From the NCBI GenBank assembly GCA_905221605.1, contig CAJNDS010002392.1, forward strand, positions 181,001 through 245,000: DNA of 64,000 bases, given 5' to 3'. Below, piece by piece: positions 1 to 13,600 of the stretch. The notes under the pieces were generated by a model. It was not told where the DNA came from, did no database searches, and worked only from the letters and a program-made list of their open reading frames with translations. The stretch's first letter is position 1, and every line of letters starts with the position of its first letter. Made by a program: the position numbers and the translations under genes. This DNA is from Symbiodinium natans. Lineage: Eukaryota > Sar > Dinophyceae > Suessiales > Symbiodiniaceae.

Positions 1-78
1 TTTCGAAGCTTCCGGCCTAAACCCTAGACCCTTTACCCCCCCCCCCCCCCCAAATGGCCCCACCCAAGCTCGCGATGA

Positions 79-351
79 GTTGATGCTGGTCATCGGACGG
101 GTGTCCTAAACCCATTTTGCCTCAAGTTTGCTCAAGCATCCCCTCTCCCAAGCATCCTACGCCGCCATGCTTCCCGCGGAGTTGCACGGAGCTGCACCTC
201 GGTACAAGCTGCCACGACGATCCAGGCGCTGTACCGCGGACGCAGGCTTCGAAAGCATCTACTCCTGGAGCGCCGGTGGCAGGCGCAGCTGGGTACAAGA
301 CTTCGGATGACACAGCCGTCTGGAACCGGAGGAGAAGCGTGCAATCCCTAA
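79..351 (+). CDS. Exon-like open frame with an IQ (calmodulin-binding) motif
   Basis: A frame open from about 79 to the TAA at 349-351 contains, at 208-255, the residues AATTIQALYRGRRLRK, a good match to the IQ consensus (IQxxxRGxxxR). IQ motifs bind calmodulin or EF-hand light chains and occur in dinoflagellate cytoskeletal and flagellar proteins. The segment lies between a CCCTAAA-like tract (1-50) and TTTAGGG-like sequence (415-500), the position exons occupy elsewhere here. The stop comes from an array-like CCC TAA, so the true exon could end earlier at an unrecognised donor. Whether it ends an upstream gene or is joined to the HSP70 exons that follow cannot be decided. Confidence 0.35.
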   Translation, partial: VDAGHRTGVLNPFCLKFAQASPLPSILRRHASRGVARSCTSVQAATTIQALYRGRRLRKHLLLERRWQAQLGTRLRMTQPSGTGGEACNP

Positions 352-924
352 ACCCTGAATTCTAAACGGTAAGTCCGAAAACCTAAGCCCGAAACCTAAA
401 AGCCCTCTTGGGTTTGCTGGGTTTAGAATTTAGGGTTTAGGGTGTAGGGTTCAAGACATTGTTTGAGCGTTTTAGGTTTTTAGTGCTTTTGGGTTTGCAT
501 GGTTTTTAGGGTCGTTAGTATGAACCATAAACCCTGTGAGCCCTAAACCCTTGTCCCTACCCCTACACCCTAAACCCTATAAGACCAAAGCCCTATAAGC
601 CCTACCCTAAACTCTATAAACTTCTAAACCCTAGACCCTATAAACCCTATAAACCCAATAAACCCCATAAACCCTATGAACCCTATAAACCCTACAAACC
701 CTATAAACCCTATACACCCTGTAAACCCTACAAACGCTATAAACCCTATAAACCCTGTGAACCCTATAAACCCTATAAACCCTATACACACTAGAAACCC
801 TATAACCCTATAAACCCTATAACCCTAAACCCTATAAACCCAATACTCCCTATAAGTCCTATAAACCCGACAAACCATATAAAACCTGTAAACCCTATGA
901 ACCTATAAACCCTGTGAACCCAAA

Positions 925-1603
925 CCCTTAAACAGGTGACGGAGATTGTGCAGGAGGTCTATCAGAACCCTAGAAACCTGAAAAACCCCCTAAAAACCCT
1001 AAAAGACCCCATAAACCCTTAAACAGGTGACGGAGATTGTGCAGGAGGTCTATCAGAACCCTAGAAACCTGAAAAAACCTCTAAAAACCCTAAAAGACCC
1101 TATAAACCCTTAAACAGGTGACGGAGATTGTGCAGGAGGTCTATCAGAACCCCAGAAACCTGAAAAAAACCCTAAAAACCCTAAAAGAGCCTATAAACCC
1201 TCAAACAGGTGACGGAGATTGTGCACGAGGTCTATCAGAACCCTAGAAACCTGAAAAACCCTCTAAAAACCCTAAAAGACCCTATAAACCCTCAAACAGG
1301 TGACGGAGATTGTGCAGGAGGTCTATCAGAACCCTAGAACCTGAAAAACCCCCTAAAAACCCTAAAAGACCCTATAAACCCTCAAACAGGTGACGGAGAT
1401 TGTGCAGGAGGTCTATCAGAACCCTAGAAATCTTGAAAAACTCCTAAAAACCCTTAAAGACCCTCTAAACCCTTAAACAGGTGACGGAGATTGTGCAGGA
1501 GGTCTATCAGAACCCTAGAAACCTTGAAAAACTCCTAAAAACCCTTAAAGACTCTATAAACCCTTAAACAGGTGACGGAGATTGTGCAGGAGGTCTATCA
1601 GAA
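925..1603 (+). repeat. 91-bp tandem array carrying a 3' splice site and partial HSP70 exon
   Basis: Eight copies of a unit spaced 91, 91, 91, 91, 90, 91 and 91 bp have exon-like starts at 936, 1027, 1118, 1209, 1300, 1390, 1481 and 1572. Each has a CCCTAAA-derived intron part ending in AAACAG, followed by the first 32 nt of the HSP70 exon. In the first seven the exon text then switches to CCCTAGAAACC-type intron sequence or a close variant. Only the eighth continues into full exon sequence. Copies are nearly identical; the fourth has a CAG to CAC change. The array therefore presents seven decoy acceptors upstream of the productive one. Confidence 0.9.
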
Positions 1604-4600
1604 GGAGCCCTCCAAGTCAGTGAACCCCGACGAGGCCGGAGTTCTTTAGATGGGCTCCAAAGGCGTTTAGGGTTTTGGGTTTTGGGTTTTGGTGTTTTGG
1701 GTTCAGGGCTTAGGGTTTAGGGTTTGGGGTTTAGGGTTTTGGGTTTTGGGTTTTGGGGTTTCAAGCCGGGTCCCTGCCACAGTTTTGCATGCGGTTTTGT
1801 GGGGGGGGGGGGGGGGGCTGGGCGTTAGGGTTGGAGGGTTTTAGGGCTTTAGGGCTTTAGGGTTTAGGCTGTTAGGGTTCAGGGTTTTCAGCTTTCTGGG
1901 TGTTAGAGTTTTGGGGTTTTGGGGCTTAGGTTTTTTGGGGTAATAGGCGCTTTAGGATGTAGAGCTTTTTAGGCTTTTGGTGTCTAGGTTGTTAGAATTG
2001 GGGCCATAGGGCTTCTCGCGTGAGGATTCGGGGTTTATAGGGCTTCGAGTTGTTTCAGGCTTGTTGGGCTTCAGTTTTGGCTCTCGATCCACGTAAACCT
2101 ACCCAACTTCAGTGTGTGTGTGTGTGTGTGTGCGCTTTATCCCCCAAAGGCATAGGCTTCAGTCAAGGATACTATTGCAGACATAGTACTCTTTCCTACT
2201 CTCTTCACTTAACCTGGAGATACTACTGTACCCTAAACCCTAAACCTTAAATCTGAAACTTTCAGCCTGGAGCAAAGAACCCTAAACCCTGAACCCTGAA
2301 CCCTGAACCCTGAACCCTGAACCCTAAACCCTAAACCCTAAACCCTTAACCCTTAACCCTTAACCCTAAACCCTTAACCCTAAACCCTAAACCCAAACCC
2401 TAAACCCTCAACCCTAAACCCTAAACCCTAACCCTAAACCCTAAACCCTAAACCCTAAACCCTAAACCCTAAACCCTAAACCCTAAACCCTAAACCCTGC
2501 ACTCATTTTTCAGAGGCTGTGGCCATGGGGGCTGCGATCCAGGCGGGCGTGCTGAAGGGCGATGTCAAGGCGGGCGAAGCACCCCACACCCCAAGGGCTT
2601 AGGGTTTAGGGCTTAGGGCTTAGGGCTTAGGGCGTAGGGTTTAGGGTTTAGGGTTTAGGGTTTAGGAAGAGTTCTGGGCTTCGGGATAAGGGGTTGGTGT
2701 ATAGGCTTTAGGGCTTACAGGCCGCAGTTTGGGGTTTGGAGCTTTTGGGTTCGGGAAAAGGTCCTGCCAAAAGCTTCTGGCGACGCGGCAAATCCTAAGC
2801 TAAGCGGGTTTTTTTCTGGGCACACGGTAAGCTGTTCGAGGGACTGGGATCACTTTTCTGGCTGAAGAAAACCACATAACGTCTCAAAGTCAACCTGTAA
2901 ACACACAGACCCTTACTTGCCCCGAATCCCTAAAGGCCCCATTCATGGACCTATGCAACGAAAGGACATCCTCCTGCTGGATGTGACGCCCCTCTCCCTG
3001 GGCATTGAGACCCTTGGAGGCCAGCTGACAAGATGTGTTGAGGGGCCGCGTATCTACTGTAGAACGGCTGCAATTGAACACCCTAAACCCCTAAACCCCT
3101 AAACCCGCTAAACCCTAAACCCTAAACCCCTAAATTATGACCCTAAACCCTAAACCCTAAACCCTAAACCCTAAACCCTAAATAATTACCCTAAACCCTG
3201 AACCCTAAACCAAAGGGTCTGAACTCTACGTAAGCAGCCGAGGCAGCATCCCGGGAGTTGACGAGTTTTCATGCACCAATGGTTGGATGTCGCTTTCGTG
3301 GGACTCCAACCCTAAACGAGAGTTTAGGGTTTAAGGTTTAGGGTTTAGGGTTTAGGGCTCTCTATCTCTCCTCTTTTCCGGTCCTCCCTCACCTGCGTCG
3401 GGTCCTCCTCCTTATCCGGTGTTTGGGGGTTTGAGAAGGTTCAGGGTTTATGTTTTAGGGTTCATGGAAGATTTTGGGTTTAGGGTTTTGTGTTTAGGGT
3501 TTAGGGTTTAGGAGTTAGGCTTCAGGAGGGATTTAGGTTTAGGATTCAGGGTTTTAGGGTTTACCAAACTTGTCAGACACACGGACAAACCACACCCCAT
3601 GGTCCTAGCGCAGGTTTTGTGGCTTTGGCAGGTCTTCTTAAGGGTAGCAAGAGGCCCTACACCCCCAGTCCTAAACCCTAAACCCCAAACCCTAAACCCT
3701 AAACCCCAAGACCCAAACCCTAAACTCGACCTCATCAGGCGTCTTCACACGCCTCATCGGACGAAACACCACCATCCCGACCAAGAAGTCGCAGGTAGGT
3801 GTGTGTCCGGAAGCCCCCAGCCCTAAACCAAATCTAAGTTGGGGTTACGGGTGTTGGGTCTAGAGTTTAGGGTTTAAACCAGTTGGGGGTTTCTATTGGG
3901 GGGCCCCTTATTTTCGGAAACACTCAGTTTAGGGTTTTGGGTTCTACGATTTGGGTGCTCTCAAGCCCTGAGCCCTCAGCAACAATCTCGTCACCGCAAT
4001 CGAGATAGGTCATTCCCTAGACCCTAAACCCTGCATACCACCCTAGCAACCCCCGAGCCCTTGAAAAGCTTGTGCAACCCATCCCCCCCCCCCCCCCCCC
4101 TATAAGCGCGCTAACCCACCTTGCCCAAAAGTAAATATTTGGGTTGTGCTTTGTTAATAAATGTCCCTTCTTTCCGCCCAAGGAAGCTATGCTATTCATG
4201 AGCAATATTCAAAGGGTTTGAAGCACAACTCAGTAGATAAATCACGAGATCCTAGGCACTTGGTATATTTACCCTGAAAGGGTTTTAAGAGGATCATATT
4301 GCGGAGTATTTTCAAGCAAGGGGGTGGAAGGGAGGGGGTGTCAGGGGGCCATCTTCCCTTATTGGGGCCTCTGCAGGCTTATTTGGGTTTATTCAGCCCT
4401 GATAGCCCTAAACCCTAAGCCATAAGCCTTAAACCCTCAACCCTAAACCTTATCTTGGGTAAGGGTGAAGGCTTTAGGCTCAGGGGTCAGTTTGTTCCAT
4501 CTGCTCACTGCCAGGTGTTCTCCACGGCTGCAGACAACCAGACCCAGGCGACTCTCCTCCAAAAGCCCTGAGTCCGAACCCGCAAAAACTTTAAATCCTA

Positions 4601-7600
4601 GACCTCGAACCCTAGACCCTAAACCCCAAACCCTAAACCTGTACCATATCCTAAACCTAACCTATAAACCCCTGTAAACCCGTAAGCCCTTGGGCCCTAA
4701 ACCCTTGAGCCCTTCGAGCTGTTCAGGGGTTTCTTTGGGGTTTCGGGGGGTGGTCGAACTGAAGGGCACAGCAAGCCATAAAACCTAGACCCCAAACCCT
4801 AAACCCCAACCCTAAACCCCAAACCCCAAACCCTAAACCGGGGGCCCCAGGAGCTTCAGGGCTAAGGTTTAGGCTGTTTTTTTCGAAGGGTTTAGGGTTT
4901 AGGGCGATGCCTTTGAGCCGGCTGTTGGGGTTGAGTTGAACCCCAAACCCTACATACACCCCAATTCCTACACGCTTAACCCTAAGCCCTCAACCCTACA
5001 TAAACCGCAAGTCCTAGACCCTCAAGCCTCAACCCTAATTCTAAACTCTAAGGCCCTAACCCTAAACGCGAAGGCCCTTAACCCTATACCCTATACCCTA
5101 TACCCCAAACCCTAAACCCCAGACCCTAGACCCTAAACCCTAAACCCCACTGCAGGTCGGCATCAAGGTCTTCCAGGGCGAGCGTGAGATGGCAGCCGAC
5201 TCTGGGTCGCACGCGTTGGGTTTTGACGACATGAACCCGAGCATTGGGTTTAGGGTTTAGGGTTTAGGGTTTAGGGTTTAGGGTTTAGGGTTTAGGGTTT
5301 AGGGTTTAGGGTTTAGGGTTTGGGGTTCAGGGTTTAGGGTTTAGGGTTTAGGGTTTAGGGTTACTTGGATGTTCCCCCTTATACTAACAGTCCTTCACGG
5401 GATTTTAGAATAGGGTGTACTGTAATCCCTATGTAGAACTGCTAGTATAAGGGGAAACATCCCAAGTTTTAGGGTTCACTGCGCCATTGTTCAATATGAA
5501 TAATTTCTGACGCAGAAGAACGTAAACTGGCGGAGTGGACCTGCCAACTGCAAGCGTTGCGTCTTCTTGGTAGCAACTGGGTGTGTGAGTTCGTTACATG
5601 TCCCGCACGGAGTTCTGCAAAGACGTATGACAGTGGATCCATGGATATCATGCCCATCGCGCTAAGAAACAAAATTCCAACAGAAGTCACGACTTTTGTA
5701 CAGAGTTTAATGGAGATACGATTTAGACATTAAGAACTCTGTTTGCTGGGTCTTTTCGCTTTTTCACTCACAGAACACTACATCTGTTAAATATTGTCCT
5801 TTCTTGGCCACCGCTAATTTCTCTCGCTCATGAAGGCTCATTACGTAAAGAATGCGTCATTGATGTGTTTAGTCCTTCTTTGTCGGAACTGAAGCCCAGT
5901 TACAAAATCCATAGCAACAATCATCCACACTTGTAGTTATTCACAATTCCGGCCAATATTCAGCACACCATTTAATATCGAACTTTGTTTTCTCGGGCCA
6001 GCCCGGTTCTCCAAACCCTAAACCCTCACCCTAGAGACCTTAACCCCCCTCTTCTAACCTTTGGGGGTTTCTGAATTTAGGGGTGCCTTGTTGGGGTCCT
6101 TATTATAAGGGAATCCTACTACTTGGGGGTGTATATTGGGGGTCCGCGATTGTCGGAAATCCTAAACCCTAAACCCTGCTGAACCCCTATTTTCGTAAAC
6201 CCCGCCCCCCCATTTCAGGATAACCAGATGCTCGGCCAGTTCGACCTCGTCGGCCCCTTCACCACAGAGAGGGCTCTGTCTTGGGTTGAGGCTTACTTGG
6301 GGTACTTATAACCCAATTTTAAGTGCAGCTATAACCCACTCAGAAGCCCCTTAAGTACCCCAATAGGGTTATCGTTTGCTTATAAGTACAGCTATAATTG
6401 TACTAAGTACCCTGAACCTCCAAGTAGGGTCTAGGATCTAGGCTTTTCGGGTTTCGGCTGCTATCTGTAGGTGAATGTCCTGATCTGTAGGTTAATGTCC
6501 TGAAGCCCAAAGTGCTTTTCAAAGAAGCAAAGTAGGTTAGGGTTCTTAACGGGACACTAAGTTCTAGACTCTAGACCTTTAACCCCCGAGCCACAGCAGA
6601 CCCTCGAATCACGTTGGGCAGGAAAAGCTCCCTAACTGTGCGTCCGCAGTTGTGTACCCGTACCCGTTCTACTACTAATTGCTTAAGAGCCCCCAAAAAA
6701 ATGAAAATATTCTTCCTTACTAAGGGTAATATAGGGATTCCTTTTTTTTTTAAAAGTTTTGGGGGTTCTTAAGCAAATAATAGTCTATCATTTGCGCCCT
6801 CAGATCTAGAGTTAGCCCTGAGCTGACCCTGAACAACACCCCCCCCCCCCCCCCTTCAAACAGGCCCCAGACTACAGCCCCTTATCTCGCCGCCCCAACA
6901 ACAACGATTTTAGCAACGTGCTGGAGAACGTGGAAATGGCTCGCGCCGCGAACGCCCGACGGCAGTGGTCTTTTCGGCATGTCAAGTACACGAAACACTG
7001 GTGAATTCCGATACAATCGGCACGTGCACCCTAAACTCTAAACCCAAAAAACCCCAAACCCCAAACCCCAAACCCTGAACCCTGAACCCCAAACACTAAA
7101 CCCAAACCCTGAACCCTAAACCCTACACCCTAAACCCTAAGCCCTAAGCCCTAAACCCTAAACCCTAAACCCTAAACCCTAAACCCTAAACCCTAAACCC
7201 TAAACCCTAAACCCTAAACCCTAAACCCTAAACCCTAAACGTCACGTCCGCCGAGGCATCCCGCCGGCTCCTCGAGGCGTTCCCCAGTGGCCCGGGCAGC
7301 AGGGAAGCTATTCAGGGTTTCGGGTTTAGGGTTTAGGGTTTAGGGTTTAGGGTTTAGGATGTAAATGTTTAGGGTTTGGGGAGGGGTGGGGGGGGGGTGG
7401 GGAGCCCAAAGCCCAGGATCGAGGTGACCTTCGACATTGATGCCAACGGCATCGTCAATGTCAGCGCGTCGGACAAGGGAACAGGACGGTTCAGGGGCTT
7501 TTATGTTGGCCTTTCCTAGCTGAGGTCCTTTGCGTCTGCAAGAGCGTGCCCTCTTGCGTAGCCGGGCTATGTGCTGGGCTGGGGCGTTCGCCAGCGTGAA

Positions 7601-10600
7601 CTCCAAGTGGAGGGGGCAATGACACTTGCGGAGCCCCCTGAGAAGCCGGGAGGGATGGGTTTAGGTTTAGGGTCAGTGTTTAGGGTTTAGGGTTTAGGGT
7701 TACCCTAAGTCCTAAACCGCCAACAGCAATTCCCTTGAACTGCCGGTGGGGCCTCTGCAGGAAAGAAGCAGGCGATCACCATCCGCTCTAGCGGCTTGGA
7801 CGTGTAAGATCTTGTCGACAATTGCTCAGTATCCGTTTTTTTTTGTCCAGGGGCCCTCTCTTCTAGAACCTCACTTTGAAGATCAAGGTTGCCTTCTGAG
7901 CTGCACGAAAGGGGAGATCCCCAAACCAAATCCAGGTTCCCGGACAGGGTCTTGGGGTTTTAGGGCTTTGGGGTTTTTAGGGGATTTAGGGGTTTTAAGG
8001 TTTTAGGGATTTACGGTTCCAGGGCTTTGGGGGTTTGAAGGTTTAGGGTAGATGGGAAGATTTTCTTTTGGGTTTGTATGGGCAAAAGGCCTGCAGAGGT
8101 ACCCTGAACCCTGAAGCAGGGTTTATATTTGCATATAAGGTTCCTTGTCAATGGTGTCCTTTTCGGGGTACAAGTAAACCCTAAACCGTAAACCCTAAAC
8201 GCATATAAACCCTAAACCATATCAGGTGGTGGCCTGAGCGACGGGGAGATCGAGAGGATGGTCAACGAGGTACGGCTTACGGTTTCTAGGACCCAGAGTA
8301 GGCTCCCATTCCCTGGTTTTAGGATATCGGTGCCCTTACAATTTGAGGCCAAAAAGGGGCACCCTGTTTTCTTGGGCCTAGGTTTAGGATTTTGGCAGTC
8401 GAAGCTGTCGGGAGTAGGGTTTAAGGGCATTCTTTCTCGTTCAGCGTGCCCACCATAGACCCCAAAAGATACTGCAAGCCTCATTATGGGACGACAACAA
8501 AGGGCCTTAAACCCGAAACCCTCAATTCGTGAACTTTCCATCTGGGGTGTAGGAAGTGATGGTTTAGGGTCTTTCAGGGACTCGAAGGTTTGGGCTTAGG
8601 GGGTAGGGTTTTGGGGTCTAGGGCCTAGTGTCTAGGATTTCTACGCTCTAAAAACCACCCAAAATTTGTAGGGTTTAGGAGGTTATGGTTCAGGGTTGTG
8701 GGCTTTCAGGGATTCGAAGGTTTGGGTTTAGAGGTCTAGGGTTTTGGGGTTCTAGGTCTTAGAGTCTAGCTTTGTTTAAGAACCACCCCAAACATGACAA
8801 AACATCTTCTTCCTTATAAGGGAAAGATGGGATGATTATCTTTCATGTTCTCGGTAGCCCAGTGGTAACCCCAAACCCTAAACCCTTATATGCCCTTTTT
8901 GCTGGTTGTGTGTTCCCTTCTAAAGTCACCAACCCAAAAAAGGGTAGCCTTCTTAAAATGGTGTTTAGGGCTTAGGGTTTAGGGTTTAGGGGTTTAGGGT
9001 TTAGGGTTTTAGGCTACCAAGTTTTTGGGGTTCTTCGGCATTAAATTGTGGTTTCAGGGTTTAGGGTCTTGGGGCTAGGGGGGGTTCAGAGCTCCGGTCG
9101 CTCAGTTTCAGGTGGGTCAAAGCAAAGTGTAGGGGCTTCAGGGTTTCGTGTTTAGGGCTGAGTTTTGAGGGCCCTGAAACCTAAACCAACCCTAAACCCC
9201 AAACCCTAAACCCCGAACGCAGCGCCTGTCTCCCAGGCCGAGAACATGAGGGAGGCCGACCAGAAGAAGAAGGACCCCTCTCCTGGGCCCTCGACCCCAA
9301 AATCCCGCAAACGCCCAAGAATCTCGCAACCCCATAACAACCCCAAGTCTCTAAGACCCTAAATCCCAACAACCCTAAACCCTAAACTTCTGAACCCTAA
9401 ACCCTAAACCCTAAATCCCAACAACCCTAAACCCTAAACCCTAAACCCTATATAAACCCTAAACCCTAAACTCTGCCAAACTTTAGGGCGCCTAGCGGTC
9501 GCTTGGGTCGCTCGTTGGGAGCCCTTCTGGAGCCCTCTTGTACCCTAACAGGTAGGGTTTAGGGTTTAGGGTTTAGGGTTTAGGGTTTAGGGTTTAGGGT
9601 TTAGGGTTAGGGTTTAGGGTTTAGGGTTTAGGGTTTAGGGTTTAGGGTTTAGGGTTTAGGGTTTAGAGTTTAGGGTTTAGGGTTTAGGGTTTAGGGTTTA
9701 GGGTTTAGGGTTTAGGGTTTAGGTTGAGGGTTGAAGGTTTAGGGTTTAGGGTTTAGGGTTTTTGATTTAGGGAGGGGTTTGGCCTTAGGCCGAAGGTCTA
9801 GGGCTTGCAGGGCAACTGTAGGGCTTGATTAAGGATAAGGGCGTGTCGGGCTTAGGCCTTAAGGCTTAGTGCCTCGCATGGTGCGAGCACTCCTCAGTCC
9901 TTTCCCACGCAGCCTAGTTGTGGCATTGCCACTTTCGGAAGTGCCCCTATAAGTTTTTATGTGTGGGCGACATGCTCGCACATAAAGCCATAGTAACTTC
10001 TCGCAATAAATCCTAAACCCTAAACCCTAAACCCTAAACCCTAAACCCTAAACCCTAAACCCTAAACCCTAAACCCTAAACCCTAAACCCTAAACCCTAA
10101 ACCCTAAACCCTAAACCCTAAACCCTAAACCCTAAACCCTAAACCTAAGCTACCGAGTGCAACTTTGGTCTTGCTGTTCAGGCGTTGGGTGTTTTGGGAA
10201 CCAGCGGGATGGTTCTGATCCTTTTCATCCCTAAACTTAGAACCCCAAACCCTTGGACTCTAGATAAACCCTAAAGTTTAGGGTGTAGGGTTTAGGGTGC
10301 AGGTTTTCGGGTTTAGGGCTCAGGGTGTAGGGTATTAGGGTTTAGGGTGTAGGGCGCAGATATCTTTAAAGCCTTGAACGCCAAAGCACAAATAACCCCC
10401 AAGCCCTAATTAGGAAGCCCGAAGCCGCAGTTTTTTGCCAGGACACCGTGCAGGCCAAGAACGACGGCGAGAATCTCGCCTACCAGGCCGGGTGTCACAG
10501 TGTCGCGGAACCTTCCCTTCTAGGAATTATTTTTATTTTTCAACTTTTCTCTATATAACTCCAAGGGAATATTGAAAGAATGTTTGATTCAGAATCAAGG

Positions 10601-13600
10601 GAAAGTATAGCAAACCTTAAAGCCATTTAAAGCCCTACACCCCCCAACAACAAGCCTTCAGCCGCACGACGTTGTGCAGGGCATTTCCAGATTTAGGGCA
10701 GCGTCGAGGTCGTTTTTGATTTTGCTTGGCCTACGGAGCAAGCCCCAGAACCCTAAACCCCAACCCCCAAACCCCGGAACCCCGAAACCCTAATACCTGA
10801 AAGGCTACAACCCCAAAAACCCTAAAACCCTAAACCCTAAAAGCGCCCTCTCTAGTGCCAAATCCTCCTCCCAAGCCCTCAACGCCCCAAACACCCCAAT
10901 GCCTTAAAACAACCTGCTGAATCCCTAAAACGGTTTAGGGTTTGGGGTTAGTTTGGGGTTTAGGGTTAATAGGGTTTAGGGTTTAGGGTTTAGGTTTTAG
11001 GGTTTCGGGAACCCCCTATAGAACTCTACAGCCCGACAACCCGACGAGGTCGAGAAGCAGCTGACTGAACTCAAGGACCCCTTGGTGTGCCGGGTGGTTG
11101 GTTTTAAGAGTAGAGGCTTCGGGGTTTAGGGTTTAGGGTTTTAGGGTTTAGGGTGTTAACTTTCTTGCGGGTCTTGGGGGCACGTTTTCCCAGAATTAGT
11201 CGCCCAACAAGTGTTTTTGTTGTTTCTAACATGTGGTTGCGATGCAGCTGCCGGGGAAAAGGCCGGCTCCAAACACTTCTTCCAAAAACTTAGCCAAGAA
11301 AGTAATGAAAGTATTCATTATGTAGCAAGATCGCTGTTAGTGGCCGGTTGTTCCACTGGCCACTGGCGGTCAGGAATCTCTTTCGGCGTGTGCAAGGGAC
11401 CAAAACAATCAACACAGCCCAAAGAACCACCCCCCCGCAAAACAACAAAACAACAATGCAACGCACGTTCTTTCACTTGAAAATCCTAGGCTTGTAGGGT
11501 TTAGGTTCCGGAGGAGTCAGGGCTCTGCACCAGCGGGAGAAAAAATCAGCAGCGAAGGGATAAAAACCAACTTTACCAACACAACTTGGTTGATTTTGAG
11601 ACGGTTCTTTTGTTTGAAGGCTGTTAGGGTGAGTAAAAAAGTGTGAATATAACTGGATGGTATTTCCGAGAGACCACCGAGGTTTCCTCGACCATCAACG
11701 AGGTTTCCTGAAAACGGTCGACCAGGTTTCCGAAAACCGATAAGGTTTCCGAAAAAGCGAAGCAAAGGAGATGACATAAAAATGAGCCCGCCCTCCACCC
11801 AGCGGAAAAATCAGCAGCGGGAGGGGGACAAAACAGAAAAACAGAAACCAACAAATTGGAGAAACCAACTTTAACAAAAACGACTTGGTTGATTTTGAGA
11901 CGGCCGTTTCTGTTTGAGAAGTGTTTTCCAATTTTTTTTTATCATATGGGATATGAATATTTTATGAAGGCTGTTAGGAGTATTAAAAAAATAGGAGAAA
12001 AAATCAGGTTTCCGAAACATCAACCAGGCTTCCGGAGAAAATCAACCAGGTTTCCGGTGTGGGAAAAAGAGACACCTCCTCCCCCCCCCCCCCCCCCCCC
12101 CCCAAAACAAAAAAAAAACAGGTTTCCGGTGGGGAAAAAATGCAACAACTAAAAAATCATCAGTTTCCGAAAATACAGGTTCCGAACACAACCAGGTTTC
12201 CGGAGAAATCAACCAGGTTTCCGGTGGAAAACATCACCAAACAAATCAAGGGAAACAAAGACCCGCCAAAACAAATCAACCAGGTTCCCGAAAAAAAAAA
12301 GACTCCAAAACACTTTTTTCTTTACAAGGGAAAACACTTATTTGTTTGATGGTGGAAAACACTTCTCAAAAACGGCCCATTTCAAAATCAACCAAGTTTT
12401 TTGTTTTCAGTTTTTTTTTTACCCTCCCCCCCCCCCCCCCCCCCCCCAATTTTTTTCATCTCGCTGCTGAGTTTTTTCCCGCGGCGTGGAGGGCGGGCTC
12501 GATTTTCGGAAACTTTAGCGGTTTTCGGAAACCTGGTCGACCGTCTTCGTGTTTTTTCCCACCGGAAACCTGGTTGATCTTTGTTTTGGGTGTCTCGTTT
12601 TTCTCCACCGGAAACCTGGTTGATTTTCTACGGAAACCTGGTTGATTTTCTTCGGAAACCTGGTTGATTGTTCGGAAACCTGGTTGATTTTTTTGGTGGG
12701 TTTTTTGTTCCACCGGAAACCTGGTTTATTTTTTGGGGGGAGGAGACGCCCCTTTTTGTTTACCACCGGAAACCTGGTTGATTTTTCCGGAAACCTGGTC
12801 GATGTTTCGGAAACCTCCTATTTTTTTAGCCCACCGGAAACCTAGAAAAAAAGGAACATTGATGAAACCAAAAAATAAAAACTCGAACGCTACTGCGGGC
12901 CCCCGGGTGGCGTTGCTGGATGTGAGGAATGGCAAACAACTTTAAAAGATGAATGACAAAACGCGAGCGCTCCCGCGGGGGGTCTTCTCGGAGGCTGGCA
13001 ATCTTTAAAGAAAAATCGCGAGCGCTCCCACGGGGGGGGGGGGGGAGTCTTCCAACCCCCCTAGCCCTGCCCTAACTCGGTGTGACACCAAGAAAAAGGA
13101 AGGGTTGACGCTCGGCAGCCAAATAAAAACCGTTCCGATTCCGAACACCCCTGAATAAATAAATTTGTCAGGTTCTGGGTTTAGTTTTTAGGGTTTTAGT
13201 TCAGGGTTTGCCTCTGACCCCGTTTACGCCCCTACAACTGCAATAGACGAAGCGTTATAGCCCCCTACAATGCCCTACATGCCCCCTTACTTCAGAAGAA
13301 GTGTCTTTTTTATCCTTGCCATTTTTTTGAGCCCCGGTGCAACACACTTATTGGGTTTCCAGCTGCAAAAACAGGTTGAAAACACTTCGTGAACCCTGAA
13401 AGCCAGACCAACAAGAAAGTTAACAGTTTAGGGTTTAGGGTTTTAGGGTTTAGGGTTTATGGTTGCAGGGCTCGAAGTTTTTGGGCTGCTAGTTTCGGGT
13501 CGAGGGTTTTAGGGTTTAGGGTTTAGGGTTTAGCTGGAGAGAGCCCAGCCCCAGTGATTTCCGCGGAGTGTCCCGCGGTAGTTAGTTCAGGGCTTAGGGC

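Noticed and set aside
3508-5000. Long open frames ending in TLNPKP or rich in GFRVWGLGF
   Set aside because: These are translations of CCCTAAACCC and GGGTTTAGGG in frames that avoid TAA/TAG, so they are repeat artefacts on either strand.
11856-12945. Several 70-99-codon frames on both strands
   Set aside because: They are translations of the inverted GGAAACCTGG minisatellite and poly-C runs, with low-complexity repeats and no exon signals.
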